A stretch of DNA of 64,000 bases from Methylobacterium sp. GXS13 (GTDB lineage Bacteria > Pseudomonadota > Alphaproteobacteria > Rhizobiales > Beijerinckiaceae). The translations under genes and the position numbers were made by a program. A model generated the notes under the pieces. That model did not search any database and was not told the origin of the DNA. It was given only the letters and a program-made list of their open reading frames with translations. Below, piece by piece: positions 9,508-18,048 of the stretch; the stretch's first letter is position 1, and every line of letters begins with the position of its first letter. The stretch is taken from assembly GCF_001455965.1 (NCBI RefSeq), contig NZ_LKKO01000091.1, positions 62,001-126,000 on the forward strand, read 5' to 3'.

Positions 9508-9588
9508 CGCGGGCAGGCTTGGCTTGGTTCGGGGGTGGGGGCAAGGGGCGCCTTGCATCGCGGGGCGGCCGTCCCGTATCGTCATGCC

Positions 9589-9861
9589 ATGTCAGACCGG
9601 CTGCTCTCGCTGGTGGTCGACAGCCGTTCCCCTGCAGATCGGGCTCCTACGGGGACCGCATTCCGGGAACTCGACCGCGTTCGGACCCTCGCCGAGGTGA
9701 TCGGTGAAGATGGTGAGCGCGTGCCCGTTGGCAGCACCGGGACGATCGTCGCCGTCTGGGGCGCGGGCGCCGCCTTCGATGTCGAGTTCACGCGGCCGGT
9801 CGAGGCGCTCGCCGCCATCGCGCCGGAGGATCTGGTCCTCGTGGAGCGCGCCGGCGCTTGA
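9589..9861 (+). CDS. DUF4926-like small protein
   Basis: A 90-residue protein, whose C-terminal 60 residues (LDRVRTLAEVIGEDGERVPV, then GTIVAVWGAGAAFDVEF) have the small beta-rich DUF4926 pattern, in which an SH3-like barrel is expected. The stop overlaps a TTG start of the next gene (TTGA), implying translational coupling. DUF4926 genes are often adjacent to DUF6883 genes, as here. The function is unknown; similar pairs sit in toxin-immunity-like contexts, which is only a suggestion. The start lies 3 bp from an alternative nhaA start on the other strand. Confidence 0.72.
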   Translation: MSDRLLSLVVDSRSPADRAPTGTAFRELDRVRTLAEVIGEDGERVPVGSTGTIVAVWGAGAAFDVEFTRPVEALAAIAPEDLVLVERAGA

Positions 9862-10223
9862 TCGGCCCGGTCAGCTACCCGGCGCAGTTCCGGGTCGATG
9901 ACGACAAGGTGCGGCGCTACCTGCTCGATCCGAATCATGAGGACGGCGGGCCGAAATGCGCTTTCCTGCTCAGCGTCGGCTTCTCGATCGACAATCCGAT
10001 AACGCTGATGACGACCCTCGTGGGACATCCGACGCCGTCCACGCTCACGAGAGCCTATCCGATGCCGTACGGCCTGCGGTACCATTTTGAAGGGCCGATG
10101 CTTTGCCCCGATGGAACCGCAGCGAACATTCGGACCGTCTGGCAGGTCGATGACCAGCCCGGATTGCATCCTGCCCGCTTCATCACCCTGAAGCCGCTTC
10201 AAAAAGTGCCGCGCGATCCATAA
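9858..10223 (+). CDS. DUF6883-like protein
   Basis: A 121-residue protein starting with TTG that overlaps the upstream stop codon by 3 nt. It has the recognisable opening of the family: DDDKVRRYLLDPNHEDGGPK followed by CAFLLSVGFS, then a segment PYGLRYHFEGPM and a closing WQVDDQPGLHPARFITLKPL. No signal peptide or membrane segment is present. Partner of the DUF4926-like gene just upstream; the two likely form a coupled unit. Biochemical role unknown. Confidence 0.7.
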   Translation: MIGPVSYPAQFRVDDDKVRRYLLDPNHEDGGPKCAFLLSVGFSIDNPITLMTTLVGHPTPSTLTRAYPMPYGLRYHFEGPMLCPDGTAANIRTVWQVDDQPGLHPARFITLKPLQKVPRDP

Positions 10224-10236
10224 CGCGCCGCACCCC

Positions 10237-10878
10237 TCACGACACCCGCCCCAAAACCGCGCGGATCAACCCCAGCCCGTCGGGACTCGACCAGGCGGCG
10301 GGGCCCTTCATCACCCCGATGGTGCAGCCCTGCGCATCGATCAGCATCGTGGTCGGCAGGCCCGGGGATTGCGTGTCGCGCTGGATCGCGGGCAGCACGC
10401 GCCCGCCCGGATCGGCGTAGAACGGCAGGGCGTGGATGCCGGCCTGCTTGAGCCATTCCGGCGGCTTGTCGAGGTTGCGGGTGTCGACGTTGATCGCCAC
10501 GACGGCGAAATCGGGCCCGCCGAGTTCCGCCTGAAGGCGGTCGAGCGCCGGCATCTCGGCCTTGCAGGGGGCGCACCAGGTCGCCCAGAGGTTGACCAGC
10601 AGCAGCCGGCCTTTGAGGTCGGAGAGCCCGGTCTCGGCGCCGTCCGGCCCCTTGAAGCGGATCTCGGGCGCGGGCCGTGCCTGCTTCGGGGCCTGCATGC
10701 CCGCGACCTCGCCCTTGGCGGCGGCGTCGACCCGGGCGAGTGCGTTGGTCGCGCCCGCGCAGGGCTGAGCCGCCCCGCCCGTGTTGCCGGGCAGGAGACC
10801 GCTCCCGTATAGGGCGGTCCCGAGGACGGCGAGCGCGGCGAGGCCCGCGCCGGCCATCAGAGTGGTGCGGCCGGGCAT
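10237..10878 (-). CDS. TlpA-like thiol:disulfide oxidoreductase
   Basis: A 213-residue membrane-anchored periplasmic thioredoxin-fold protein. An N-terminal hydrophobic anchor (residues about 8-27) precedes a linker and a redoxin domain with the active site WCAPC at residues 101-105 in LLLVNLWATWCAPCKAEMP, and the cis-proline region PGLPTTMLID. Such proteins reduce apocytochrome c or copper-site cysteines. The gene is divergent from argH with only 42 bp between them and convergent with the DUF6883 gene. The additional cysteines (C40, one near the C-terminus) could form a structural disulfide. Confidence 0.9.
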   Translation of the reverse strand: MPGRTTLMAGAGLAALAVLGTALYGSGLLPGNTGGAAQPCAGATNALARVDAAAKGEVAGMQAPKQARPAPEIRFKGPDGAETGLSDLKGRLLLVNLWATWCAPCKAEMPALDRLQAELGGPDFAVVAINVDTRNLDKPPEWLKQAGIHALPFYADPGGRVLPAIQRDTQSPGLPTTMLIDAQGCTIGVMKGPAAWSSPDGLGLIRAVLGRVS

Positions 10879-10920
10879 CAGGCTTGCCTGCCGGGACGTT
10901 CAGGGCGCGGAAGGATCGAC

Positions 10921-12300
10921 ATGAGCAACCGGATGTGGGGCGGCCGCTTTGCCAGCGGCCCGGCGGAGATCATGGAGGAGATCAACGCCTCCATCGGATT
11001 CGACAAGCGCCTCGCGCCCCAGGATATCCGCGGCTCGCTGGCGCATGTGGCGATGCTGGGCGCGGCCGGCATCCTCCCGGCAGAGGATGTGGCCGCGATC
11101 GAGGCCGGGCTCAAGTCCGTCCGCGACGAGATCGAGGCGGGCCGGTTCGTGTTCAAGCGCGAGCTCGAAGACATCCACATGTCGGTGGAGAGCCGGCTCA
11201 CCGAGATCGTCGGCCCGGCGGCCGGGCGCCTGCACACGGCGCGCTCGCGCAACGACCAGGTCGCCACCGACATGAAGCTGTGGGTGCGCGACACCCTCGA
11301 TTCCCTCGACCAGCAGGCCGCCGACCTGCAGCGGGCGCTCGCGGACACCGCGCTCAAGCATGCCGGCACGGTGATGCCGGGCTTCACCCATCTCCAGTCG
11401 GCCCAGCCGGTCACCTTCGGCCACCATTGCCTGGCCTATGTCGAGATGCTCGCCCGGGACCGCGGCCGGTTCCGCGACGCCCGGGCGCGGCTCAACGAGT
11501 GCCCGCTGGGCGCCGCGGCGCTCGCCGGCACCTCCTTCCCGATCGACCGGCACGCCACCGCGGCGGCCCTGGGCTTCGATCGGCCGACCGCGAACTCCCT
11601 GGATTCGGTGGCCGACCGCGACTTCGCCCTGGAATCGCTGGCCGCCGCCTCGATCTGCGCGGTGCATCTCTCGCGCTTCGCCGAGGAGCTGGTGGTCTGG
11701 ACCTCGGCGCAGTTCAACTTCGTCAAGCTGTCGGACGGCTACACCACCGGCTCGTCGATCATGCCGCAGAAGCGCAACCCCGACGCGGCCGAGCTGGTGC
11801 GGGCGAAATCCGGCCGGATCATCGGCGCGCTCACCGGCCTGCTGGTGGTGATGAAGGGCCTGCCGCTCGCCTATTCCAAGGACATGCAGGAGGACAAGGA
11901 GGGCACGTTCGATGCCCTCCAGGCCCTGTCCCTGTGCCTGGCCGCCATGACCGGCATGGTGAAGGACCTGGAGCCGAACGCCGACGTGCTCGCCCGGGCC
12001 GCGGGCTCCGGCTACGCCACCGCGACCGACCTCGCCGACTGGCTTGTGCGCGAGCTCGGCCTGCCGTTCCGCCAGGCCCACCACGTCACCGGCCGTCTGG
12101 TCGGCGCCGCCTCGGCCAAGGGCGTCGGGCTGGAAGAGCTGTCGCTGCCCGAGATGCAGGAGGCCGAGCCGCGGATCACCGACGCGGTCTACGCTGTGCT
12201 CGGCGTCGCAAACTCCGTGGCCAGCCGCACCAGCTACGGCGGCACCGCGCCGGACAACGTTCGGGCACAGGCGCAGAGCTGGATCGAGCGGCTCGGCTGA
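10921..12300 (+). CDS. argH: Argininosuccinate lyase
   Basis: A 459-residue cytosolic enzyme of the fumarase/aspartase superfamily that cleaves argininosuccinate to arginine and fumarate, the last step of arginine synthesis. It begins MSNRMWGGRFASGPAEIMEE, the usual ArgH opening, and has the superfamily signature GSSIMPQKRNPDAAE near residue 278 plus the THLQSAQPVTFGHH substrate segment. AAGGA precedes the ATG. A strong hairpin repeat 31 bp after the stop probably ends transcription. Confidence 0.97.
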   Translation: MSNRMWGGRFASGPAEIMEEINASIGFDKRLAPQDIRGSLAHVAMLGAAGILPAEDVAAIEAGLKSVRDEIEAGRFVFKRELEDIHMSVESRLTEIVGPAAGRLHTARSRNDQVATDMKLWVRDTLDSLDQQAADLQRALADTALKHAGTVMPGFTHLQSAQPVTFGHHCLAYVEMLARDRGRFRDARARLNECPLGAAALAGTSFPIDRHATAAALGFDRPTANSLDSVADRDFALESLAAASICAVHLSRFAEELVVWTSAQFNFVKLSDGYTTGSSIMPQKRNPDAAELVRAKSGRIIGALTGLLVVMKGLPLAYSKDMQEDKEGTFDALQALSLCLAAMTGMVKDLEPNADVLARAAGSGYATATDLADWLVRELGLPFRQAHHVTGRLVGAASAKGVGLEELSLPEMQEAEPRITDAVYAVLGVANSVASRTSYGGTAPDNVRAQAQSWIERLG

Positions 12301-12324
12301 GCACGCATTGGCGGCGGACAATCC

Positions 12325-12400
12325 TGGTTTCAAAAGGTCTTCGACCTTTTGCGGGTCCAGGGCGGAGCCCTGGCTCCTCTTAGGCTCCGCCGCCAAATCC
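12325..12400 (+). repeat. Gene-end hairpin repeat, copy 1 (after argH)
   Basis: Begins GGTTT then CAAAAGGTC-TTC-GACCTTTTG (12331-12351), a 9-bp perfect stem, followed by GCGGGTCCAGGGC and a second hairpin CAGGGCGGAGCCCTG, then a GGCTCCGCC end. The same layout recurs downstream of fumC (24386-24470) and metK (46440-46518), always in the direction of the preceding gene. It is likely to act as a transcription terminator or transcript stabiliser. Confidence 0.8.
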
Positions 12401-12470
12401 CACTGGCGCATCGTCCTGAATACTGGAATCAAGACGGCGCGCTGGGACTTCGAGTTTGCAGCATCTTTTT

Positions 12471-12698
12471 CTAGGTGCCCGTCGAACGCAGCGAGGCCTG
12501 AAATTTCAGGTGCGCCGGCGACGGCCGGCTATCGATCATCTTTTTGGTTTGCGCGTTGCGCTCCAGCTTGGCTTCGACGACCTTGTTCTCGGTCATCTGC
12601 CGGCTGGTCTTGTCGGGCTCGTTGGCTTTATGCGCGCGACTCGCGCTGGATGCGTGATGCGCGGAGGAATGGGCGGTCGTCGCGCTGATCTTGTCCAC
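12471..12698 (-). CDS. Possible small hypothetical protein
   Basis: A 75-residue frame opening with GTG in the otherwise gene-free stretch between argH and the next gene. Its composition is polar and less alanine-rich than chance frames here: HHASSASRAHKANEPDKTSR, then MTENKVVEAKLERNAQTKK, which would form an amphipathic helix. No clear ribosome binding site and no recognised family. The local GC content is lower than in neighbouring genes, which may mean transfer or simply intergenic drift. Weak call. Confidence 0.3.
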   Translation of the reverse strand: MDKISATTAHSSAHHASSASRAHKANEPDKTSRQMTENKVVEAKLERNAQTKKMIDSRPSPAHLKFQASLRSTGT

Positions 12699-12877
12699 GA
12701 TACAATACCCTGCGGTTTCCTAAGATCTTGAGTGTGCATCATCCCGGAAGTCGGACACGACCTTTCGGGATGATGCTCTAAGTTCTCGATGTAATGTGCT
12801 CGCCGACACCGAACCGGAACCCGCTTCGGCGGCAAACGCTCTGGCACCACCGAACCGATCCGCCCTCGCGACGCCCA

Positions 12878-13771
12878 TCAGACCCGGACGCGGCTCGGCG
12901 CGGTCGGCCGGGTGACCAGCGTGGCGAGGCCGGTCTGGAGGGACGATCTGGTTTCGATCACCGGACTGGTGGCGTCCGGCAAGACCGGCTGGCCGTGCAG
13001 GACCCGCTCCACCGCCCGCTTCGACGCCGCGGCCTCGTCCAGCAGCTTGCGCACGTCTGCCTCGAAGGTGTCGTCGCCCTGACCGCCCGCCCCTTGCCGA
13101 AGCCGGGTGCCGGGATAGGCTTCGTCCTCCGGCAAGGATCGGGACTGCTCGGCGTCATCGGTGGTCGCATGTGGTGACGCCGCGCTCGGATCGTCCGCCG
13201 CCGCATGGCTCTGTGCTGCCACCGCGTCCGGATCGTCCGCGGGCGCGTTCGATTCGGCCTGTGGCGTCTCCGAGCTGGCCGCCTCCTGTCCAGGGGCTGC
13301 GCTCATATCGATCGCTGCCGTCACCTCGGCGAGGCTGGCCGCTGTCAAGCCTGGCTCACCCCCTGCGGCGGCATAGTCCCGGGCGATACCGGCAATCTCC
13401 CGGGCCACCTTGGCCAAGTCCTGGGCGATGAGCGCTGCCGCCTTCCTGTCACCGGAGACGACGGCCGCGAGGGCTTCGGCTTTGAGCCGCCGGAGCTTCC
13501 GCTCGGCCTCTTGGAGCGCGAAGGCTGCGGCGTCCCGCTGGCTGGTCCGCGCCGAGGCCAGGGTGATCAGCACGCTGCTGATCTGGGACAGCTTGGCGTA
13601 GCCCAGCCGATCCGGAGGCGCCAACCGCGCATCCTCATCCGGCTCTGCACCGGCCCCGCCCTCTTGTGCCGTCCCATGCGCGTCGGCCGCGATCTCCGGG
13701 CTCGCCGGCTTGTGCGCGGCCGGGCGCTGAGGCCCCTCGATCGCCGCCACCCGGTTCACAGATCCAACCAT
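12878..13771 (-). CDS. Hypothetical protein with helical core and low-complexity tail
   Basis: A 297-residue protein of unknown function. A helical segment at about residues 55-130 (LSQISSVLITLASARTSQRD, then AAAFALQEAERKLRRLKAEA) looks like a coiled coil, followed by a long Ala/Asp/Ser-rich region with repeated DDPDA/ADDPSA units and a C-terminal helix (FEADVRKLLDEAAASKRAVE). No signal peptide or membrane segment. Start ATG chosen over a GTG 6 bp upstream because of spacing to AGG. The composition suggests a soluble, partly disordered protein; no family is recognised. Confidence 0.65.
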   Translation of the reverse strand: MVGSVNRVAAIEGPQRPAAHKPASPEIAADAHGTAQEGGAGAEPDEDARLAPPDRLGYAKLSQISSVLITLASARTSQRDAAAFALQEAERKLRRLKAEALAAVVSGDRKAAALIAQDLAKVAREIAGIARDYAAAGGEPGLTAASLAEVTAAIDMSAAPGQEAASSETPQAESNAPADDPDAVAAQSHAAADDPSAASPHATTDDAEQSRSLPEDEAYPGTRLRQGAGGQGDDTFEADVRKLLDEAAASKRAVERVLHGQPVLPDATSPVIETRSSLQTGLATLVTRPTAPSRVRV

Positions 13772-14070
13772 GGCCACCTGCCGCGCGGAACTGTCGTACG
13801 CCGATGGAATCAGACGAGATCGGCAAGCAATACATACGCCGCGCTGAAGCTTTTCACAAATTCAACTCTTGGTTTATGATGATGAGCGCAGATATCGGCC
13901 CTCGCCCAGAGCAAGTCACTTCGCTCAGCGGGCGGCTTCGATATCGGTCCGCGTCGCGCTCCGCCATCATTCCGGGCTGCCTCTAGCCTGGGGTGATGAA
14001 AGCTGGCATCACTCTTTCATGACCTTGTCGATTCCCCGCGCGGGCGCTGCGATTCGCAGCCGAATTCACG

Positions 14071-14096
14071 ACCCGGCCTGATCCGTCAGGCCGGGT
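14071..14096. other. Perfect 11-bp stem inverted repeat
   Basis: ACCCGGCCTGA (14071-14081) and TCAGGCCGGGT (14086-14096) are exact complements with a 4-nt loop. It lies 55 bp upstream of the P-loop kinase-like gene. There is no run of T on either side, so it may be an operator or mRNA leader hairpin rather than a terminator. The rest of 13772-14151 shows no supported gene. Confidence 0.55.
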
Positions 14097-14151
14097 CTGC
14101 CCGCCCGTGAACGTTGTGGCGCCCGGTGCGCCGTCCCCAAGGTCGAAGCTC

Positions 14152-14643
14152 ATGCCTGCCCAGGAACCGGTACTGCATCTCGTATGCGGCAAGATCGCTG
14201 CCGGAAAATCGACGCTGACCGCCAGCCTCGGCGCCCATCCCGGCACCATCGTGGTGGCCGAGGATCGCTGGCTCGCCCGGCTTTATCCCGACGAGCAGAC
14301 CTGCCTCGCCGATTATGCGCGCCATTCGGCCCGCCTGCGGAGCGTGATGGGTCCGCACGTGGTCGACCTGCTTCGGGCCGGGCTCTCGGTGGTGCTAGAT
14401 TTCCCCGCCAATACCGTTGCCAACCGGGATTGGATGCGCACCCTGTTCGAGGACGCAGGCGTGACCCATCGGCTGCATTATCTCGATGTCGCCGACGACG
14501 TGTGCAAGGCGCGCCTGCGGGCGCGGAATGCCTCGGGCGCGCACGATTTCACGGTGACGGACGCGCAGTTCGAGCTGTTTACCCAATACTTTGCGGCGCC
14601 GACCCCGGACGAGGGATTCAACGTGATCCTGCATCGCCCGTAA
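14152..14643 (+). CDS. P-loop kinase-like ATPase (AAA_33 type)
   Basis: A 163-residue cytosolic protein. The Walker A motif GKIAAGKST lies at about residues 15-23, and the mid-region has VVLDFPANTVANRDWMR, typical of AAA_33 / zeta-toxin-like small-molecule kinases, then RLHYLDVADDVCKARLRARN as the lid-side arginine region. The ATG follows AAGG; a GTG 45 bp upstream is possible. Substrate unknown: similar proteins phosphorylate nucleotides, sugars or antibiotics. No antitoxin gene precedes it, so a zeta toxin reading is not supported. Confidence 0.78.
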   Translation: MPAQEPVLHLVCGKIAAGKSTLTASLGAHPGTIVVAEDRWLARLYPDEQTCLADYARHSARLRSVMGPHVVDLLRAGLSVVLDFPANTVANRDWMRTLFEDAGVTHRLHYLDVADDVCKARLRARNASGAHDFTVTDAQFELFTQYFAAPTPDEGFNVILHRP

Positions 14644-14799
14644 CGGGGCCGGCCCCGGCGGATGCATCGGTCACGGCTACCCACACCCACCCACAGGCCC
14701 TACGCGAATTTGTGCGTCGCAACCTTCCGTGGGCCTGCGCGTTCACCCTCTGGCTAAGTCTGGTCCGTTAGAAGCTCGGCTGTGTGGATCGGAGATCGC

Positions 14800-15090
14800 A
14801 TGATGCCTGTCGAGAGTTGGCTGAAGCCGGAAGAGGTGCCCGAACTCGCGGCACGGGCCACGGCCATGATCGATGCCGCCCTGACCGGCTCGGGCCTGAC
14901 CCGGGAAACCTATTGGTCGGCAGTCCGCAAGGGTTACAACACTCCCTATAACGACCCGCCCCGCAAGCGCACGCCCCCGGCCCAGCCCAATGCGGTGCCG
15001 CCCGCCCTGGGCGTGCAGGCGGCCACCGATCCTGTATCGGTCCCCGCGGCGGTGATCGCGGCCCTGGCCGCAGAGGTTCGGGCGGTCTGA
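14800..15090 (+). CDS. Small hypothetical protein
   Basis: About 96 residues starting MMPVESWLKPEEVPELAARA. A GGAG element 8 bp upstream supports this start. The N-terminal half is helical with a YWSAVRKGYNTPY motif, then a basic, proline-rich linker and an alanine-rich C-terminal helix. No signal peptide. No family recognised; codon bias matches neighbours. Confidence 0.55.
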   Translation: MMPVESWLKPEEVPELAARATAMIDAALTGSGLTRETYWSAVRKGYNTPYNDPPRKRTPPAQPNAVPPALGVQAATDPVSVPAAVIAALAAEVRAV

Positions 15091-15214
15091 GTCGTCCCAC
15101 GCTGTTGGCCGCCATCGAGCTTGGCTGCCATCTTGCCGACTTTTTACGCGGGCTTCACTAATCCCGATCCCCGGTTCGGCCCCGTATGGGGCCGCCCGTC
15201 GACAGGAAGTGAAG

Positions 15215-15934
15215 ATGGTCCGCGTCCCCCGCCTGCTCCCGGTCGGAGCCCTCGCCCTGCTCGCCTCCGGTCTCGTCACCGGCCTCGTCGGGGCCATGGT
15301 CGGCGGGCTCACCTTGTCCACGACGGCCGCCCAGGCCCAGGAAGCCGCGCCCGAGGCAGGGTTCGACGAGGCGCCGACGCGCCGCGGACGTCGGCAGCGC
15401 CGCGAGCGGGCACCGCGGGCCGAAAGGAAGTCGGCGACACCTCCGGGGATGCAGCAGGCTACCCCGGTGGCGATTTTCGGCGACTGGAACGTGTTCGTGA
15501 ATGGCGATGGCCGCGCCAAGCTCTGCTACGCCATCGCCCAGCCGCAGACGCGCTCGCCCAAGACCCTGAAGCGCGACACCGCCTATCTGTTCGTGAGCGT
15601 GCGCAAGGGCGAGAACGTTCAGAACGAGGTGGCTGTGATGCTGGGCTTCCCGTCGAAGCCCGCGGCCGCCCAGGTCCGGCCGGGCTCCGCCGCAGCGCCC
15701 ACCGACCCGAGCCTCAATCTCGGCACCGGCCGCTACGGCCTGGTGGTGAAGGACGGCAACGCCTGGCTGCAGAACCCGGCCGAGGAGGCCCGGGTGGTGT
15801 CTGAAATGAGCGCCCGCAACCCAAAGCTCATCATCAAGACCACTTCGCTCCGCGGCAACCCAACGAGCGACGAATACGCGCTCGCCGGGTTCGCAGAGGC
15901 GATGAAGCGCACCCGGGACGAGTGCGCCAGGTAG
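15215..15934 (+). CDS. IalB-like (invasion-associated locus B) exported protein
   Basis: A 239-residue exported protein. The N-terminus carries a signal peptide (ALALLASGLVTGLVGAMVGG, predicted cleavage after TTAAQA), followed by an arginine-rich stretch (RRGRRQRRERAPRAER) and then an IalB-like domain with FGDWNVFVNGDGRAKLCYAI and ending RTRDECAR. IalB proteins are small periplasmic or surface proteins in Rhizobiales of uncertain role. AGGAAG upstream supports the ATG at 15215. The two cysteines fit a domain disulfide. Assignment is by motif pattern only. Confidence 0.68.
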   Translation: MVRVPRLLPVGALALLASGLVTGLVGAMVGGLTLSTTAAQAQEAAPEAGFDEAPTRRGRRQRRERAPRAERKSATPPGMQQATPVAIFGDWNVFVNGDGRAKLCYAIAQPQTRSPKTLKRDTAYLFVSVRKGENVQNEVAVMLGFPSKPAAAQVRPGSAAAPTDPSLNLGTGRYGLVVKDGNAWLQNPAEEARVVSEMSARNPKLIIKTTSLRGNPTSDEYALAGFAEAMKRTRDECAR

Positions 15935-15941
15935 GGTCTGC

Positions 15942-16271
15942 TCAAGCCCGGCGGCGCAGCTCGGCCCCCCGGTCGTGACGGGCGGCCGCGCGGGTGCGAG
16001 CCGCGACCCGCTCGCGGGCGGCGCGGGCCGCCTGCTCGGCATTGCGGAACACCGCACCGTCGAGGCCGTCGAAATCACGCGAGGACGAGAAGAAGCGCAC
16101 ACCGCGCCCCTCGGGCACGGCGATGCCGGCGGTGACCTCGCCGATCTCGATCACGCGCGGTGGCTCGGTCCGGCCCGCCGACGGATCGTCGGCGAGGGCG
16201 AAGCCTGCGGGCGCGACAGCGTCGGAAACGGGACGGTCGGTCTGTGTAAGGTCGATATCGAGACTGGGCAT
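15942..16271 (-). CDS. Hypothetical protein, short
   Basis: A 109-residue protein with an N-terminal polar part (LDIDLTQTDRPVSDA), a beta-type middle (VIEIGEVTAGIAVPEGRGVR) with FFSSSRDFDGLDGAVF, and a basic helical tail (AARAARERVAARTRAAARHD). No signal peptide or membrane segment. Convergent with the IalB-like gene, 7 bp apart. No family recognised. Confidence 0.6.
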   Translation of the reverse strand: MPSLDIDLTQTDRPVSDAVAPAGFALADDPSAGRTEPPRVIEIGEVTAGIAVPEGRGVRFFSSSRDFDGLDGAVFRNAEQAARAARERVAARTRAAARHDRGAELRRRA

Positions 16272-16855
16272 GGGACGGAATCCTGCCTTGGCCGGCGTCA
16301 GGGCCGTGCCGGAATGCTGGAAGGGTTGTCGCGGGTTCGTGCGGCTCAGGTTTCGCCGATCGCGTCGATCGTGCGCGTCTCTAGGCCCTCGATGTGACGC
16401 GCACGCTATGCCGGTCCGGCTCTGCGCGCGCCCAGCAGATCTGCCTCGGCGAGCCAGCGCTCGGCCCGCTCAGGCTTGCGATCGAATCCCGGGTTTCGAC
16501 GCGAAACCCTTTTCGCGGCGCGCGCGGCACCGACAGCACGGCCGATGGATCGGTACGGCGTGCCCATGACGGAGCGGGTGGCGAAGGGAGCCGGTTCGGG
16601 TCGACATCCATGTCCTCCAGCGTGAAGGACCGCGCGGCGCGGGCGCCGTCGCAGTGCTTTAGCGTTTGATGACGCGGCGCAAGCTACGCTTCTCAAATCA
16701 CCGCGGCCGAGGGGGCAGGCCAGGACGTCCGCCCCGTTCGGCGAGGCCAAAGATGGGCCCGGGCCGCCCGCCCGTCAACGGAACGGGCTTCCGATTTTCG
16801 GGCCCGGCTTGGCAGGAAGCCGGTCCTGTCGGGCTCCCCGGGAGACGCGATGGTT
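16272..16855. other. 584-bp intergenic stretch, no supported gene
   Basis: No frame here has a convincing start and ribosome binding site. One minus-strand frame at 16406-16567 (53 residues, MGTPYRSIGRAVGAARAAKR at the start) looks slightly protein-like but lacks a Shine-Dalgarno element. A short inverted motif GGGTTTCG-ACG-CGAAACCC lies near 16491-16509 and could be an operator. Confidence 0.4.
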
Positions 16856-17533
16856 TCAGGCCCCGGCGATCACGCCGGCCAGGTCGGCAAAGTCCGAGAA
16901 GACCCGATCGGCACCGGCGCGCAGGAGACCGGCCCCCGCGGGGTCATGGCCCCAATGGCCGCCGCCGGTGAAGCCGGCGACCCGCATGCCGGCATGCCTT
17001 GCCGCGGTGACGCCGGGCACGCTGTCCTCGATTACCAGGCAGGATTCCGGCGCCACCCCCATACGCTCCGCGGCGAACAGGAACAGGTCGGGGAAGGGCT
17101 TGCCCCGGGCGACCTGGGCCGAGGAGAAGACGTGCTCGCCGAACAGCGGCAGCAGCCCGGTCAGGCCCAGGGAATGGCGCAGCCGCACCGGATCGCTGCT
17201 GGACGCGACGCAGGCCGGCAGGCCGAGCGCCGAGACCGCCTCGGCGACGCCGCGCATCGCGCGCAGCTCGGTATCGAACAACGCGAGCGTCTCGGCCTTT
17301 ACCGTGTCCACGAAACCCGGGGGCGCGGTGACGCCGTAATCGTGCGCGACATGCTCCATGATCGACACCATGGAGGTGCCGGTGAAACGCGCGCGGACGG
17401 TCTCGAAGGTGATGGCGACGCCAATCCGGTTGAGGCCGGCCGTCAGGCAGGCGAGGCTCAGGGGCTCGCTGTCGACGAGAACGCCGTCGCAATCGAAGAT
17501 CACCAAGGCGGGCGTCCGGGCGTGCGCGTCCAA
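16856..17533 (-). CDS. HAD-superfamily phosphatase, beta-phosphoglucomutase-like
   Basis: A 225-residue cytosolic hydrolase. Motif I is FDCDGVLVDSEP, motif II VASSSD, motif III around ARGKPFPDLF and motif IV VIEDSVPGVTAA, all complete, with a cap domain between motifs I and II. Such proteins act on sugar phosphates, phosphoglycolate or nucleotides. I place the start at a TTG preceded by GAGGA; a longer frame to 17581 exists. Single gene; substrate unknown. Confidence 0.88.
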   Translation of the reverse strand: MDAHARTPALVIFDCDGVLVDSEPLSLACLTAGLNRIGVAITFETVRARFTGTSMVSIMEHVAHDYGVTAPPGFVDTVKAETLALFDTELRAMRGVAEAVSALGLPACVASSSDPVRLRHSLGLTGLLPLFGEHVFSSAQVARGKPFPDLFLFAAERMGVAPESCLVIEDSVPGVTAARHAGMRVAGFTGGGHWGHDPAGAGLLRAGADRVFSDFADLAGVIAGA

Positions 17534-17718
17534 GATCGACGGTCCTCGACGGCCCCGTGCCGCCGGGCGTCCCTGTGGCATGGGCCCCCGGGGGCGGCAA
17601 CCGCGCGCATGCCGCAGTTCATCCTGTGCGGGCCCCGGCTTGCACCCGACGGCTCGGCCCCATACTCCCGGGGCGAGCGCCTCCCGGGGCGCGCAGGCAT
17701 GGCTCAGAAGATCCCGCG

Positions 17719-18039
17719 ATGTTCCGATTCCTGGCCCGCGTCCTGGGCTTCCTGCTGATGGCCGGCGGCTTCGTTGCGCTGGTCTATGACGGGGCCCGCT
17801 CGATCGCCAACAACGGCCTGCGGGTGACGCCGCTCTCGGACGTGATCGCCACCCTGTCCAAGGACAAGGCCGGCACCCTGCAGGGCAGCCTCGAAGGGGC
17901 AGCCCCCTGGCTCTGGCATTTGCTGGGCCTGCCGCTCACCCTCGCCCCGGCCTCGCTGATCGGCCTGGGGCTCGGGGCTGTGCTGCTCTGGCTCGGGCAG
18001 CCGGGCCGGGAGCCGATCGGGTTCCTGACGAAGCCCTAG
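17719..18039 (+). CDS. Small integral membrane protein of unknown function
   Basis: A 106-residue protein with two clear membrane helices: residues about 4-24 (FLARVLGFLLMAGGFVALVY) and a C-terminal pair around LLGLPLTLAPASLIGLGLGA; a short soluble loop with PLSDVIATLSKDKAGT lies between. The ribosome binding site is weak. It is convergent with the LOV gene, 9 bp apart. No known family can be named. Confidence 0.65.
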   Translation: MFRFLARVLGFLLMAGGFVALVYDGARSIANNGLRVTPLSDVIATLSKDKAGTLQGSLEGAAPWLWHLLGLPLTLAPASLIGLGLGAVLLWLGQPGREPIGFLTKP

Positions 18040-18048
18040 CGGGCCGTC

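Noticed and set aside
14152..14643. Zeta toxin with antitoxin
   Set aside because: The protein has a P-loop but no small antitoxin gene precedes it, and the size fits ordinary AAA_33 kinases.
16406..16567. Short gene in the 16.3-16.8 kb gap
   Set aside because: No ribosome binding site and no recognisable family; reported only in the gap description.
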